Positions 45,515 to 54,561 of a stretch of 64,000 bases of DNA are shown here, piece by piece. The stretch is from JAIVJZ01 sp035645695 (GTDB taxonomy: Bacteria; Acidobacteriota; Blastocatellia; Pyrinomonadales; Pyrinomonadaceae). The notes under the pieces were generated by a model. It was not told the DNA's origin. It made no database searches and saw nothing but the letters and a program-made list of their open reading frames with translations. The position numbers and the translations under genes were made by a program. Within the stretch, counting starts at the first letter, position 1. The number at the start of each line of letters is the position of its first letter. The stretch spans positions 62,001-126,000 of the forward strand of contig DASQMC010000037.1 of assembly GCA_035645695.1 (NCBI GenBank), in the 5' to 3' direction.

Positions 45515-46318
45515 TCACGAAGCGCGCGCCAGTTGGGCGACCAGATAGCCGACGCCGAAAGGCGCTTCGTAATGCAGCACTTCACAATCGCGAGTACCGG
45601 CGTCTTCCGCGCCGATGGCGACAAGCATCGAGCGGTAGCCGCACTCCCCGGCGAGGCGTCTTAGATTCTGGTCAATCGCGACGATGCGGTCGGGCGCATT
45701 CGCATTGATGGATGCGACGACCTGTTCGTCGAAGAGATGCGCCTGCGGATTATGACCGGCGGGCGCGTCGGGCGTCAGGCGGTGGCTCAGGTCGCCGCTC
45801 GCAATTAAGGCGACGGTGCGCTCGGACGCTTCGACCGCCTGCCTGATGCACTCGCCGAAGCGCAGGTGATCCTCGTTTGACAGAAAGCTATAACCGAGCG
45901 CGACGACGCTGCCACGCCAGCCGTTGCGCAGAAGAAAGTAGAGCGGCACGGCGGTTCCATGATCGAGTTCGTAACCTTTGAGTGGAACGAGTTGGTAGCC
46001 GTGTCCGGAGGCGGACGAAGCGATGGCTTCGAGTAGTTGGGCGTCGAGAGGCGCCCTGATCGTCGCTTGCGGGGCGCGAAAGTTGGCGAAGTCGCCGCGC
46101 AGTTCCGGCTCGTGATAGGCGACAAAGGCGCGAGCTTCCAGCGGCGCGTGGGGCGAGATGATGACAACCGTTTCCGCGCCGCACGCGATGATGCGAGCGG
46201 TCAGTTCCCGCATCGCATCAATTGAGCCGCGCACTTCGGCCGCCGCTTCACGCCCGACTTCAGGAACCATGATCGGCGGATGCGGAGCGATGCCGATGAA
46301 TGCGAGAGAGCCAGTCAT
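45515..46318 (-). CDS. LigB-like class III extradiol dioxygenase family protein
   Basis: A 267-residue protein of the LigB/Memo fold. Metal-site histidine motifs are visible: IGIAPHPPIMVPE (residues 8-20), VVIISPHAPLEARAF, and LIASGDLSHRLTPDAP. True dioxygenases cleave catechols with Fe(II), but the relatives paired or fused with AMMECR1 (as in Clostridia) have no established reaction. Here the AMMECR1 gene follows after 10 bases, so this is the split form of that fusion. The two are surely one operon. Confidence 0.82.
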   Translation of the reverse strand: MTGSLAFIGIAPHPPIMVPEVGREAAAEVRGSIDAMRELTARIIACGAETVVIISPHAPLEARAFVAYHEPELRGDFANFRAPQATIRAPLDAQLLEAIASSASGHGYQLVPLKGYELDHGTAVPLYFLLRNGWRGSVVALGYSFLSNEDHLRFGECIRQAVEASERTVALIASGDLSHRLTPDAPAGHNPQAHLFDEQVVASINANAPDRIVAIDQNLRRLAGECGYRSMLVAIGAEDAGTRDCEVLHYEAPFGVGYLVAQLARAS

Positions 46319-46453
46319 ATTCGATGCCTAACGCAAATGAGTTGGTAAAGTCTTATCGCTTGAGCGGGACGGCCACAGGCGGAAAATTCGAGCCGACCCG
46401 CGCGCGAAACATTTCGGGGGATTGTCGAATAAAACTCTTTGAGGGATGGCGGG

Positions 46454-46484
46454 ATTTTAGCACAACGGGCGCGCGTCATGACAA
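46454..46484 (-). promoter_or_regulatory. Possible promoter of the LigB/AMMECR1 operon
   Basis: On the minus strand TTGTCA (complement of 46479-46484) and TAAAAT (complement of 46454-46459) are 19 bases apart, about 136 bases before the start codon. The spacer is longer than ideal, so this is weak. Confidence 0.3.
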
Positions 46485-46571
46485 GGGGGCGCGTCGGCGC
46501 GTGAGACAATCGCCCGCCTTGATGTAGGATACGCGCCGCAAACGACTTTAGAGACAGACAGATTATAGCGA

Positions 46572-47804
46572 ATGAGCGAGAGCGAGAAATTTGATGCATT
46601 GATTGTGGGCGCGGGACCGGCCGGGTCGTTCGCAGCAGAGCGACTCGCGCGCGGCGGCGCACGCGTCGCTTTGTTTGACGGGCGGCCTGCGGGCGAACCG
46701 AAGGCTTGCGGCGGCGGCGTCACATCAAAGGCTTTGAAGGCCTGGCCGCACCTGCTCGAAGCGTTCGGACGCACGGTTGACGAAGTCGAGATGTACTCGC
46801 CCGCGGGCAGGCGCGTGCGTCTCAAACTCGATGCGCCCTTCGCCATCTATTCGCGCGCCGCGTTCGATTCCTACCTGCGCGACCGCGCCATACAGGCCGG
46901 GGCGCACTTCATTTCGGAACGCGTTTCCGTCAAGGTGGAACGCGACGCGGGAGAACCCTGGACGGCGCGCTCTCGTAGTGGCGAGAGTTGGCGGGGCGCG
47001 GTGCTCGTCGCGGCGGACGGCGCGAACAGTCCCATCGCGCGGCGGCTCGCGGGCGCGTTGCCGAACTCGGAGATGGAAGTCGCATTCGGCTATCGCGCGC
47101 CGTTGCCGAAGGGCGACGACGCGCCGACCGTCATAGCGTTTCTCCCCGGCTGGGTGGGCTATGCGTGGGCGTTCCCGCGCCTCGATCACATCTCCTTCGG
47201 CATCGCCACCTCGCAGGACGCCTTCGATCATCACTCGCTCGATGCGCTGCTCTGGGAGTTCATGATCGGTTATTACCGCATCCGCGAGGATTCACACGCG
47301 CCGCTCTGGTCTTCGCAAGCGAAAAATACGAGTGCGGGCGATGCGCGCAACGATGAGATTGAAAAAAAACTGCGCGCCTCCGTGGATCGCTACGCCGCGC
47401 GCATTCCCGGCCTGACGATGGAGACATGGAAGACGCGCCGTGTCGGCTCCGACGCGTGGGCGTTGCTCGGCGACGCCGCCGGTTTCGCAGACCCCGTGAC
47501 GGGCGAAGGCATCTACTACGCTTTGCGCTCGGCCGAACTTTTCGCGGAGGCTTATCTCGCGGGACGCGCGGCGACCTACGAGGAACTCTGGCGCGCGGAC
47601 TTCGGGCGCGAATTGCATCGCGCCTCCGCGATGCGCGGACGCTTCTACGGCGACTTTCTCGGCGCGCCTTTCACCGACCGCATGATCGATTTCGCGCTCT
47701 TCCATCCGGGCATACGGCGCACGCTGCGCGAACTCGTCGCGGGCGATCAGGGCTACGTCAATCTCAAGCGCGCGCTCGCCCGCAGCGCGCTGTGGCCGCT
47801 GTAA
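46572..47804 (+). CDS. Geranylgeranyl-reductase-family FAD oxidoreductase
   Basis: A 410-residue flavoprotein. FAD Rossmann motif GAGPAG at residues 13-18; CGGGV at 46-50 corresponds to the CxGGx signature of ChlP/geranylgeranyl reductases; the second FAD site is LLGDAAGFADPVTGEGIYYALRS. These enzymes saturate double bonds in isoprenoid chains of lipids, quinones or pigments. It is more typical of the family than the FAD enzyme at 13980. It stands alone, divergent from the LigB operon. The substrate is not known. Confidence 0.85.
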   Translation: MSESEKFDALIVGAGPAGSFAAERLARGGARVALFDGRPAGEPKACGGGVTSKALKAWPHLLEAFGRTVDEVEMYSPAGRRVRLKLDAPFAIYSRAAFDSYLRDRAIQAGAHFISERVSVKVERDAGEPWTARSRSGESWRGAVLVAADGANSPIARRLAGALPNSEMEVAFGYRAPLPKGDDAPTVIAFLPGWVGYAWAFPRLDHISFGIATSQDAFDHHSLDALLWEFMIGYYRIREDSHAPLWSSQAKNTSAGDARNDEIEKKLRASVDRYAARIPGLTMETWKTRRVGSDAWALLGDAAGFADPVTGEGIYYALRSAELFAEAYLAGRAATYEELWRADFGRELHRASAMRGRFYGDFLGAPFTDRMIDFALFHPGIRRTLRELVAGDQGYVNLKRALARSALWPL

Positions 47805-47906
47805 GAGGAAACGATGAAATAGGAACGATGAAGTAGGAACGATGAACGATGAACGGAAGGCGGTTGTCTTCAGTTCATCGTTCATCGTTCCTACTTCATC
47901 GTTTAG
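47805..47906. repeat. Stuttered palindrome, AACGATGAA type
   Basis: Left arm 47805-47859 repeats GAACGATGAA/AGGAACGATGAAGT units, right arm 47869-47906 is complementary. It fills the whole spacer between convergent genes, and its right end includes the stop codon of the thioesterase gene. Confidence 0.85.
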
Positions 47907-48355
47907 TGCGGCGCTGTGTAGGGAGCGAGGCGGCGTTTGAGTTCTTCGGGGACTGGGACGGAGTCGAACGTGTTGCGGCGGACGGCGACGAGAACAAAGT
48001 GCGCTTCGGCGACGATGGAAGGATCGCCGTTTCGTCGCACCTCAAAATTCAGCCGCAGAGACTTCGTGCCGATGCGCCCGACGTAAACCGAAACTTCAAG
48101 CAGGTCGTCCAACTGCGCGGCCTGCCGGAAGTCGCATTCGAGATGCGCGCGCGGCAACCACACGTCGAGTTCGTCGAACATACGGCCGTAGGGCAACCCG
48201 ACGGTGCGGAAAAGTTCCGTCTCGGCGATCTCGAAAAAGCGTATGTATGCGCCGTAAAAGATGATGCGCGCCGCATCCACGTCGCCCCATCTGACGCGCT
48301 CCTCGATGCGAAACTTCCACGATTGATCTTCTGTTTGATTCATCGTCTCATCCAA
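47903..48355 (-). CDS. Acyl-CoA thioesterase, 4-hydroxybenzoyl-CoA-thioesterase-like
   Basis: A 150-residue hotdog-fold protein. The pattern RVRWGDVDAARIIFYGAYIRFFEIAETELFRTVGLPY matches the YbgC/4HBT branch, with the catalytic aspartate in WGDVD. The rest (LECDFRQAAQLDDLLEVSVYVGRIGTKSLRLNFEVRR) forms the sheet. It hydrolyses an acyl-CoA thioester in the cytoplasm; the acyl group is not predictable. It lies 57 bases after the hydrolase gene on the same strand. Confidence 0.88.
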   Translation of the reverse strand: MDETMNQTEDQSWKFRIEERVRWGDVDAARIIFYGAYIRFFEIAETELFRTVGLPYGRMFDELDVWLPRAHLECDFRQAAQLDDLLEVSVYVGRIGTKSLRLNFEVRRNGDPSIVAEAHFVLVAVRRNTFDSVPVPEELKRRLAPYTAPH

Positions 48356-48411
48356 TCAACAACCCGTCGCGAAAGTGATGCGCGGGCGCGGAGAGTTGGT
48401 TCACAAATCCT

Positions 48412-49215
48412 TCATGCTTCGAGTTCGCGCAGGAAAATTTCCAACGCGCGATTGAACTCCGCCGGGCTTTCGATGTTGGAGACGTGTCCCGCGCCCGCGA
48501 TGACTTCGAGACGCGAGCCGCGTATCCCGCGTTTCAACATCTCCGCGTCCGACGGCGGCGTGATCCGGTCGAGTTGGCCGACGATGATGAGCGCCGGGCA
48601 ATCGATCTCGCCGAGAAACTCCGTTTGATCTCTACGCACGGCCATACCGCGAAGAGCCGACGCCGCGCCCTGCGGGTCTGTGTTCAAAATCATCTCGCGG
48701 ACACGCGCGACGACTTCGGGGCGTTCCTCTTGCGTGGAAGGCGCGAGGAGCTTCGGGAGCATCGCATCGGCGATTGTGTGCATACCATCGCTGAGAGCAC
48801 GCGTGGCGGTCTCCTCGCGCGCGAGACGCCCCTCATTGGTGTCGGCCTGCGCCCGCGTATCCGCGAGTATGAGCGCGTGGACGCGTTCGGGAAAGAGGCG
48901 GCAGAAGGCGAGCGCGACGTAGCCGCCCATCGAGAGTCCGCCGAGCACGACGCGTTCGATGCGCAAACCGTCGAGCAGCGCGACCACGTCTTCGGCCATA
49001 TCTTCCATCGTCGCCGGGTCGAGCGTGGCGGCCGTTTCGCCGTGGCCGCGCAGGTCAACCGTGATGACGCGGTAACGCCCGCTCAATGCCTCAACCTGCT
49101 CGCGCCAGAGCGTGCGGTTGAAGGGGAAGCCATGCAGCAACACGAGGGGCACACCTCTTGCGCCCGACATCTCGTAAGCCATATCGATTCCGCGCACGCG
49201 CGCAATGCTCATCAT
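48412..49215 (-). CDS. Alpha/beta hydrolase, 3-oxoadipate enol-lactonase-like
   Basis: A 267-residue cytoplasmic serine hydrolase. Oxyanion-loop motif LHGFPFNRTLW, nucleophile elbow GLSMGGYVAL and the late histidine in GAGHVSNIESP are in the expected order, with the acid residue in VGQLDRITPP. The start at 49215 is set by AAAGGAAAAC just upstream; a GTG start at 49281 is less likely. The nearest named relatives are enol-lactonases and haloperoxidase-like esterases, but the substrate is open. Probably co-transcribed with the thioesterase gene. Confidence 0.85.
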   Translation of the reverse strand: MMSIARVRGIDMAYEMSGARGVPLVLLHGFPFNRTLWREQVEALSGRYRVITVDLRGHGETAATLDPATMEDMAEDVVALLDGLRIERVVLGGLSMGGYVALAFCRLFPERVHALILADTRAQADTNEGRLAREETATRALSDGMHTIADAMLPKLLAPSTQEERPEVVARVREMILNTDPQGAASALRGMAVRRDQTEFLGEIDCPALIIVGQLDRITPPSDAEMLKRGIRGSRLEVIAGAGHVSNIESPAEFNRALEIFLRELEA

Positions 49216-49531
49216 GTTTTCCTTTCGCGTTGAAATCCATCCTGGCCGCGCGCCTCTGAGCTTACTGATTTGTCCACACACATAAAACGAATTTCACGCG
49301 CGCACGGGAAGCGGAAGCGCACGACGCGAAAAGTTGAATTGCCGGATTCGCGTCGTCGAACATTCTCTGAAATTCTCACCCGAGTTGAGGCGTAGATAGC
49401 ACGCTATTTGCGCGAGGGTCAAACGCGCGGCCGCGCCTGCGCATCTAAATTGTGGATAAAAACCAGCGTGATTTCCCGGTCGCGCCCGGCGCGCTTTAGA
49501 GCGCCAATCAAACCACAGAAGGAAGCACGAA

Positions 49532-49879
49532 ATGAGCAGCAGAAAACAGACGGCGAAGGCGCAGGTTTTTTCGGCGGCGGAGCAACGCGCGGCGCGTTCC
49601 GAACGCATTGAAGTGAGGGACGCGGAGCCTTACGGCTGGATCGCTTTCTCCGAGTCGGGCGCGGAACAGAACTATCACCTGTTTCGCAATCCCGAAACGA
49701 AGCGACTGGTCTGCACCTGCGCCGATTTCATCTATCGCGGCGACGCCGAATCTCACTACGAGTGCAAGCACATCTCGGCGACGCTCAAATACATCGCGCG
49801 GCAGTATCTTGCAAGCGAGTATGATCCGCAGCGTCAATTGAAATTTGAGTCTCCGAATCGAGAGTGGAAAGCGGCTTGA
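49532..49879 (+). CDS. SWIM zinc-finger protein
   Basis: A 115-residue soluble protein. Residues C61, C63, C78 and H80 (CTC ... ECKH) form the CxC-Xn-CxH pattern of a SWIM zinc finger, which binds DNA or proteins in several larger enzymes. Here it forms most of a small stand-alone protein with little else besides a polar N-terminus and the segment AEPYGWIAFSESGAEQNYHLFRNPET. Its partner is unknown; stand-alone SWIM proteins may act as adaptors. The gene is isolated and divergent from the hydrolase gene. Confidence 0.75.
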   Translation: MSSRKQTAKAQVFSAAEQRAARSERIEVRDAEPYGWIAFSESGAEQNYHLFRNPETKRLVCTCADFIYRGDAESHYECKHISATLKYIARQYLASEYDPQRQLKFESPNREWKAA

Positions 49880-50073
49880 TCACCCGCTTGACTCAAAGAG
49901 AGTTAAGAGAATACCCTTCGTGTGCATTTCCATCAGAGCGAAGAAAAGAAGCATGCCGGAGGGGCGGATGTCGGGCGAGAGCAGCAGCGGCGTGTAACGG
50001 ATTTGCGGAGCGACCGGGCCGCCCACGGATATTCTTTTTTCGTCTAATTAAACAAAGGTAGTAAAGAGCTACG

Positions 50074-51351
50074 GTGATCGATTACAAACTAATTCTCAAT
50101 GATTTTGAGGCCACGGGGAAGAAACTGGCGCGCAAGGGCGTCGAGCCGGAGACGCTTTTAGAACTGCGAGACCTGCTTGAGTCGCGCAGGAGTATCACGC
50201 GCCAACTCGACGAGCTACGCGGCGTCCTCAATAAGAGGTCGCAGGAGATCGGTCGCCTCCATGGCGAAGGGCGTAAGGATGAAGCCGAAGCCTTGCGGGC
50301 GAACGTCACGGATGTCAAGAACGAGATCATCGCCCTCGAAGGTCAGGCGCGCGAGGTTGAGGAAAAATCCGAGTACGTCCTGCTGCGTATCCCCAACATG
50401 CCCTCCGACGACTGCCCCGAGGGGAAGGGCGAAGAGGATAACGTAGTTCTGCGCGTGCACAATTACGACGAGGGGCAATTCGCGGGCAAAAGTTATAAGC
50501 CGCACTGGGAAGTGGCCGAAGCTCTGGGCATCTATGACGCGGAGCGCGCGGCCAAGATCAGCGGTGCGATGTTCGCCCTCTTGCGCAGGCAGGGCGCGTC
50601 GCTGCTTCGCGCGCTGATCAACTTCGGCATCAATCTCAATCAGGAGCGTTACGAGGAAATTCTGCCGCCACACTTCGTGCGCACCGAAACCTTCACCGCG
50701 ACCGGACACCTCCCGAAGTTCGAGTTGGATGCCTACAAGCTGCGCGACGACCCCGTCTGGGCGATCCCCACGGGCGAAGTCCCGCTCATGGGTCTGCACC
50801 GCGATGAGACGCTCAGCGAAGAAGAGTTGCCAAAGCGTTACATGGCCTACACACTCTGCTGGCGGCGCGAGGCGGGCAGCGCCGGTAAGGATACTCGCGG
50901 AATGCAACGCCTGCACGAGTTTCATAAGCTGGAGTTGCTGAAACTCTGCACGCCGGAGCAAGTGCAGGCCGAGTTCGAGAGCATGCTGGCCGACGCCGAA
51001 CGCCCGCTGCAACTGCTCAACCTGCCGTACCGTGTGGTTGACCTCTGCACAAAAGACCTGACTTTTGCTTCCGCGCGAATTTTCGACCTGGAGGTTTACG
51101 CGCCCGGCGTGGACAGGTGGCTGGAAGTTTCGTCCGTAGGCATTTTCACGGACTTTCAGGCGCGGCGCGGCAACATACGTTTCAAGCGCGGTAAGGGCAA
51201 GCCTGAGTTCGTGCACGCCATCAATGGCTCGGCGATAGCGACCCCGCGCCTCTGGGCGGCGATCATCGAGCACGGGCAGCAGCCGGACGGTTCCGTCAGG
51301 ATTCCGGAGGCGCTCGTGCCATTCTTCGGAAGCGACTCTATCAAGCCTTAA
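50074..51351 (+). CDS. serS: Seryl-tRNA synthetase
   Basis: A class II synthetase of 425 residues charging tRNA-Ser. The N-terminal coiled coil that reads the tRNA (RRSITRQLDELRGVLNKRSQEIGRLHGEGRKDEAEAL) is followed by the catalytic domain with motif 2 RREAGSAGKDTRGMQRLHEFHKLEL and motif 3 NGSAIATPRLWAAIIEHGQ. The start is GTG at 50074 with a modest ribosome site (AAAGGTAG). Motif 3 differs slightly from the common SGLAVGR form, but the enzyme looks complete. No operon partner. Confidence 0.95.
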   Translation: MIDYKLILNDFEATGKKLARKGVEPETLLELRDLLESRRSITRQLDELRGVLNKRSQEIGRLHGEGRKDEAEALRANVTDVKNEIIALEGQAREVEEKSEYVLLRIPNMPSDDCPEGKGEEDNVVLRVHNYDEGQFAGKSYKPHWEVAEALGIYDAERAAKISGAMFALLRRQGASLLRALINFGINLNQERYEEILPPHFVRTETFTATGHLPKFELDAYKLRDDPVWAIPTGEVPLMGLHRDETLSEEELPKRYMAYTLCWRREAGSAGKDTRGMQRLHEFHKLELLKLCTPEQVQAEFESMLADAERPLQLLNLPYRVVDLCTKDLTFASARIFDLEVYAPGVDRWLEVSSVGIFTDFQARRGNIRFKRGKGKPEFVHAINGSAIATPRLWAAIIEHGQQPDGSVRIPEALVPFFGSDSIKP

Positions 51352-51397
51352 AACTTTTACGCGCCGGCGGGATTGCGGCCGCAAGTTTCCGCCCGTC

Positions 51398-52519
51398 TTA
51401 ATCCGCCGCGAGAGCTTCGCGGTAAATTTTTTCCGTCGCACCGACCATTCGTTCCAGACTGAAGCGCGCACGCGATTCAACGCGTGCGCGCTTGCTTATA
51501 CGCGCGCGTTCGTCGCCGTCGCGGAGCAGTCGAAGCATCGCGCGTGCGAGCGAGGCGGCGTCGCCGACCGGCACGAGGTTGCCCGTCAAGCCGTCGTCGA
51601 TCATCTCAAGCGCGCCGTCCGTTCCGGTCGCCACGACGGCGACTCCGCACATCAACGCTTCGAGCGTCGCCAGGCCGAAAGCCTCCGCGCGCGAGGCCGA
51701 GACGTAGAGGTCGAGCGAACTGATGAGCGGCGTGAGTTCGGAGACGTGACCGAGGAGCCGGACGTGGGCTTCGAGTTCGTGTTCGGCGATCAACCTCTCA
51801 AGGCGCGCGTGCGTTTCTCCGCCCGCCGATCTGTCGTCGCCGACGATGAGAAAACGCGCCCGCTCAAACTTCTCCTCGCGGACGACGAGCGCCGCCGCGC
51901 GCACGAAGTCTTCCTGCCCTTTGACCGGACTCAACTCGCCCACGGTACCGACGATGAGAGGCGCGTCCGGCGAGAGCTTGCGCCGAAATTCCGCGCGGTC
52001 GAAATCTCCGAGCGCGTTGTCGATTCCTGCGACGGAGATGCCGTTCGGGATGACGCGGATTATTTCTTCAGGAAAGATACGCCGCGCAGAGAGACCACGC
52101 CGGACGCCTTCCGAGACCGCGATGACGCGCGCGGCTTTCCCGAGCGTGAACCGGTGCAGGCTGCTCATGTCGAACGGCACATGGCGCGTAAGTATGAACG
52201 GCACGCCGCCCGAGCGTCGCGCGGCGTAGGCGGCGAGAGGATAGTCGCGCGCGAGATGCGCGTGGACGATTTCGATTTGGCGTTCTCGTATGAAGCGCGC
52301 GAGTCGTGTGGCGCTCGGTAGATCGAGCGCGTTGCGCAGCGGCAGCGTGATCAAGTTTGAGGCGGGCAGGCGCGTGAGTCGTGCTTGAAGCGGCGAGGCC
52401 GGGGAGAGGGCGGCGTAAACTTCGTGGCCGCGTTCGGAGAGTGCGTTTGAGAGGTCTGCGAAATGCCTCTCGCCGCCGCCGAAGGTGCGCGCCGAACTGA
52501 GTTGGAGAATCTTCGACAT
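51398..52519 (-). CDS. GT4-family glycosyltransferase
   Basis: A 373-residue GT-B enzyme that transfers a sugar from a nucleotide donor. The N-terminal fold has SSARTFGGGERHFADLSNALSERGHEVYA; the donor-binding C-terminal fold has GTVGELSPVKGQEDFVRAA and the EX7E motif EAFGLATLE. It lacks a signal or membrane segment. Probably makes part of an exopolysaccharide, lipid glycan or O-antigen. It overlaps the HAD gene upstream by 1 base, so the pair is one operon. Confidence 0.88.
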   Translation of the reverse strand: MSKILQLSSARTFGGGERHFADLSNALSERGHEVYAALSPASPLQARLTRLPASNLITLPLRNALDLPSATRLARFIRERQIEIVHAHLARDYPLAAYAARRSGGVPFILTRHVPFDMSSLHRFTLGKAARVIAVSEGVRRGLSARRIFPEEIIRVIPNGISVAGIDNALGDFDRAEFRRKLSPDAPLIVGTVGELSPVKGQEDFVRAAALVVREEKFERARFLIVGDDRSAGGETHARLERLIAEHELEAHVRLLGHVSELTPLISSLDLYVSASRAEAFGLATLEALMCGVAVVATGTDGALEMIDDGLTGNLVPVGDAASLARAMLRLLRDGDERARISKRARVESRARFSLERMVGATEKIYREALAAD

Positions 52520-53226
52520 CAGTCACTCGCCGCAGTGGTGGCCGCCGCCGTCGAGGAATCTCCCGAGGCGAGCGGAGAGGCGTCGAAGCGCGCCAGCAGG
52601 TCTGCGGGGTCGCGATAGATGTCCGTGCATCCGGCGGCGCGGAGTTCGGCTTCGGGGAAGCCGCCGCAGAGGACGCCGATGGTACGCAGGTTGATCTTAC
52701 CGGCGGCCTCCGCATCGTATGGCGTGTCGCCGATGACGATGGCTTCGTCGGCGCGCACGTCGCCGAGCGCGGCGAGCGCGGCCTCGAAGATGTCGGGGTG
52801 CGGCTTCGACTTCTCTGCGTCGTCGGCGGAAGTTTCTTCTTCGATAAGGTCTGCGATGCGCGCGAGTTCTTTATAGACTTTGAGTTCGTCGCGCTTGGCG
52901 GAAGAGGCGAGCGCGATGCGCTTGCCGTCACGGCGTATGCGCTCGAAGAGTTCGCGCACTTGCGGGAAGGCGCGCACGCGCGATATGTATTCGCGTTTGT
53001 AGATGTCGCCCCTGAATTTTTCCATCTCTTCGCCGAAGCGTTCGAGTTCCTCCGTGGAAAAGAAGACGGGCATCAACTGGTCGCCGCCCTTGCCAATCTG
53101 GTGTCGAACTTTTTCAAATTCCACCTCGCGGCCGAAGTGTCGAAACGCTTCCCGCCACGCGCGCGCGTGCAGGTCAACCGAGTCGACGAGCGTGCCGTCG
53201 ATGTCGAAAATGATAGCTTTGAGCAT
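52519..53226 (-). CDS. HAD-superfamily phosphatase (phosphoglycolate phosphatase/mutase-like)
   Basis: A 235-residue cytoplasmic enzyme. Motif I FDIDGTLVDS with nucleophile D8 and acid D10, motif II ALASSAK, motif III lysine in KSKPHPD and motif IV VIGDTPYDAE are all present, with an alpha-helical type I cap. The substrate could be a sugar phosphate or phosphoglycolate. An Ala/Thr/Ser tail ends the protein. The gene is co-transcribed with the glycosyltransferase, which hints at sugar-phosphate chemistry. Confidence 0.88.
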   Translation of the reverse strand: MLKAIIFDIDGTLVDSVDLHARAWREAFRHFGREVEFEKVRHQIGKGGDQLMPVFFSTEELERFGEEMEKFRGDIYKREYISRVRAFPQVRELFERIRRDGKRIALASSAKRDELKVYKELARIADLIEEETSADDAEKSKPHPDIFEAALAALGDVRADEAIVIGDTPYDAEAAGKINLRTIGVLCGGFPEAELRAAGCTDIYRDPADLLARFDASPLASGDSSTAAATTAASD

Positions 53227-53421
53227 GAGTTAAATTTCCCCCGTGTTTGAAATGAGGCTTAACATTACACCACGCGCGTGCGATGTGTCGTGTTCTCCAA
53301 CGTAATTTCGCGTGTGCGGTGTTATTCGCGCCGTTCGGCGTGTCGGCATAAAGTTTGCTGTCCGGTTAATTAAAACAGATCAACTTTCCGAGTTAATAGT
53401 GGAAAATCAGAGGAGGTTTTT

Positions 53422-53922
53422 ATGGCAAAACTTGTGACGGGACTTTTCAAGACGCGCCTTGCGGCCGAGGCCGCCGTGGACGCGCTCATCAAACACGGTT
53501 ACGCGCGCGAAGACATCAGCGTGCTCATGTCAGACGCGACGAAGAGTAAAGAGTTCGCTATCGAGTCGGGGACGCACGCGGCCGACGGCGCGGGCATCGG
53601 CGGCGCGGTCGGCGGCACGGTCGGCGCGGTGCTGGCGGCTATCGCGGCGGTGGGGACGAGCATCGCGTTGCCCGGAATCGGTCTGGTTATAGCCGGGCCG
53701 ATAGCGGCTGCGCTCGCCGGCGCGGGAGCGGGCGGCGCGGCGGGCGGCGTTATCGGCGCACTCGTCGGCGCGGGTATCCCGGAGCATCGCGCGAAAGTTT
53801 ACGACGCGGGCTTGCGCGGCGGCGGCATCCTCATCGGCATCGAAGCCAAGTCGAACGAGGACGGCGACCAGCTTGAAAAAGTTCTCGCCGAACTCGGCGC
53901 GGAGCACATCAGGCAAGAGTAA
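53422..53922 (+). CDS. General-stress-type protein with glycine-zipper membrane segments
   Basis: A 166-residue protein. The N-terminal 45 residues (LVTGLFKTRLAAEAAVDALIKHGYAREDISVLM) match the ferredoxin-like fold of the heat-induced stress protein YflT/17M family. The middle is a run of Gly/Ala-rich hydrophobic helices (GAGIGGAVGGTVGAVLAAIAAVG, IGLVIAGPIAAALAGAGAGGAAGGVIGALVGAG) with glycine-zipper spacing. The end (GGILIGIEAKSNEDGDQLEKVLAELGAEHI) repeats the first fold. It is probably membrane-associated and stress-induced. AGAGGAGG precedes the ATG. Confidence 0.8.
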   Translation: MAKLVTGLFKTRLAAEAAVDALIKHGYAREDISVLMSDATKSKEFAIESGTHAADGAGIGGAVGGTVGAVLAAIAAVGTSIALPGIGLVIAGPIAAALAGAGAGGAAGGVIGALVGAGIPEHRAKVYDAGLRGGGILIGIEAKSNEDGDQLEKVLAELGAEHIRQE

Positions 53923-53927
53923 AAAAT

Positions 53928-54006
53928 AGTGATGAGTAATGAGTGATGGGTGATGAGTGAAAGCATTTGTCTTTCACTCATCACCCATCGCTCATTACTC
54001 ATCACT
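53928..54006. repeat. Stuttered palindrome, GTGATGAGTAATGA type
   Basis: Arms 53928-53963 and 53971-54006 pair over 36 bases with one mismatch and a 7-base loop. They are made of GTGATGA, GTAATGA and GTGATGG units. The element fills the spacer between the convergent stress-protein and CsbD genes. Confidence 0.92.
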
Positions 54007-54014
54007 TGATCGTG

Positions 54015-54227
54015 TTACCGGCTAATCTTGTCGCCGATGTCTTCGATGGTTTCGCCGACTTTGCGGCGGGCTGTGCCGAAACCTTCCTGAATGTTGCCGG
54101 AAGCGCGGTCGGCCTCGCCTTCGGCTTCCATGTCGCGGTCGCCCGTGGCTTCGCCGACCTTGTCCTTCACCGCGCCTTTAGCCTGATCGAATTTTCCTTC
54201 CATCTCGTCGTCGTTCGGTAAACCCAT
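54015..54227 (-). CDS. CsbD-family stress protein
   Basis: A 70-residue hydrophilic protein whose start at 54227 is set by GAGGAGG a few bases upstream; the longer open frame is not supported. The CsbD pattern is clear: MEGKFDQAKGAVKDKVGEATGDRDMEAEGEADRASGNIQ, with the usual QAKG and KVGE steps. CsbD proteins are induced under general stress, and their mechanism is unknown. It is convergent with another stress-type gene, so the two may share control. Confidence 0.9.
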   Translation of the reverse strand: MGLPNDDEMEGKFDQAKGAVKDKVGEATGDRDMEAEGEADRASGNIQEGFGTARRKVGETIEDIGDKISR

Positions 54228-54561
54228 AATTGTATGCCTCCTCGAAATTTGTTCGCCGCTTGAAGTGTTTAGCCAGAAGCAGAAACGCTTGTTCATGCTT
54301 GAATCGCCGAATACGTTCGCAACGGGTGTGCCAGCACGCGGGGCGCAAGCAGGACGGCGAGCGTGAGCTTGAAATCCCTGTGAGAGAAGGGATTGCGCGT
54401 CGCACCGGCGCGAGGGCGGAAGAACCGCTGGCAAAGCGTTTGATGTCCGTTTTCGTACAGTGCGGGACGCGCGCGCTTCGTCTTCGGACAAACGAAAAGG
54501 GCGCGCCTTTGTGAGAGGCGCGCCCTTCTTGTCGAGTTAGTGTTGCCTGCCGGTTGACGCT

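Noticed and set aside
45504..45624. Upstream extension of the AMMECR1 gene
   Set aside because: It would overlap the LigB-like gene by 110 bases and the extra residues do not resemble the family.
50215..51480. 421-residue minus-strand ORF opposite serS
   Set aside because: Shadow of a clear seryl-tRNA synthetase.
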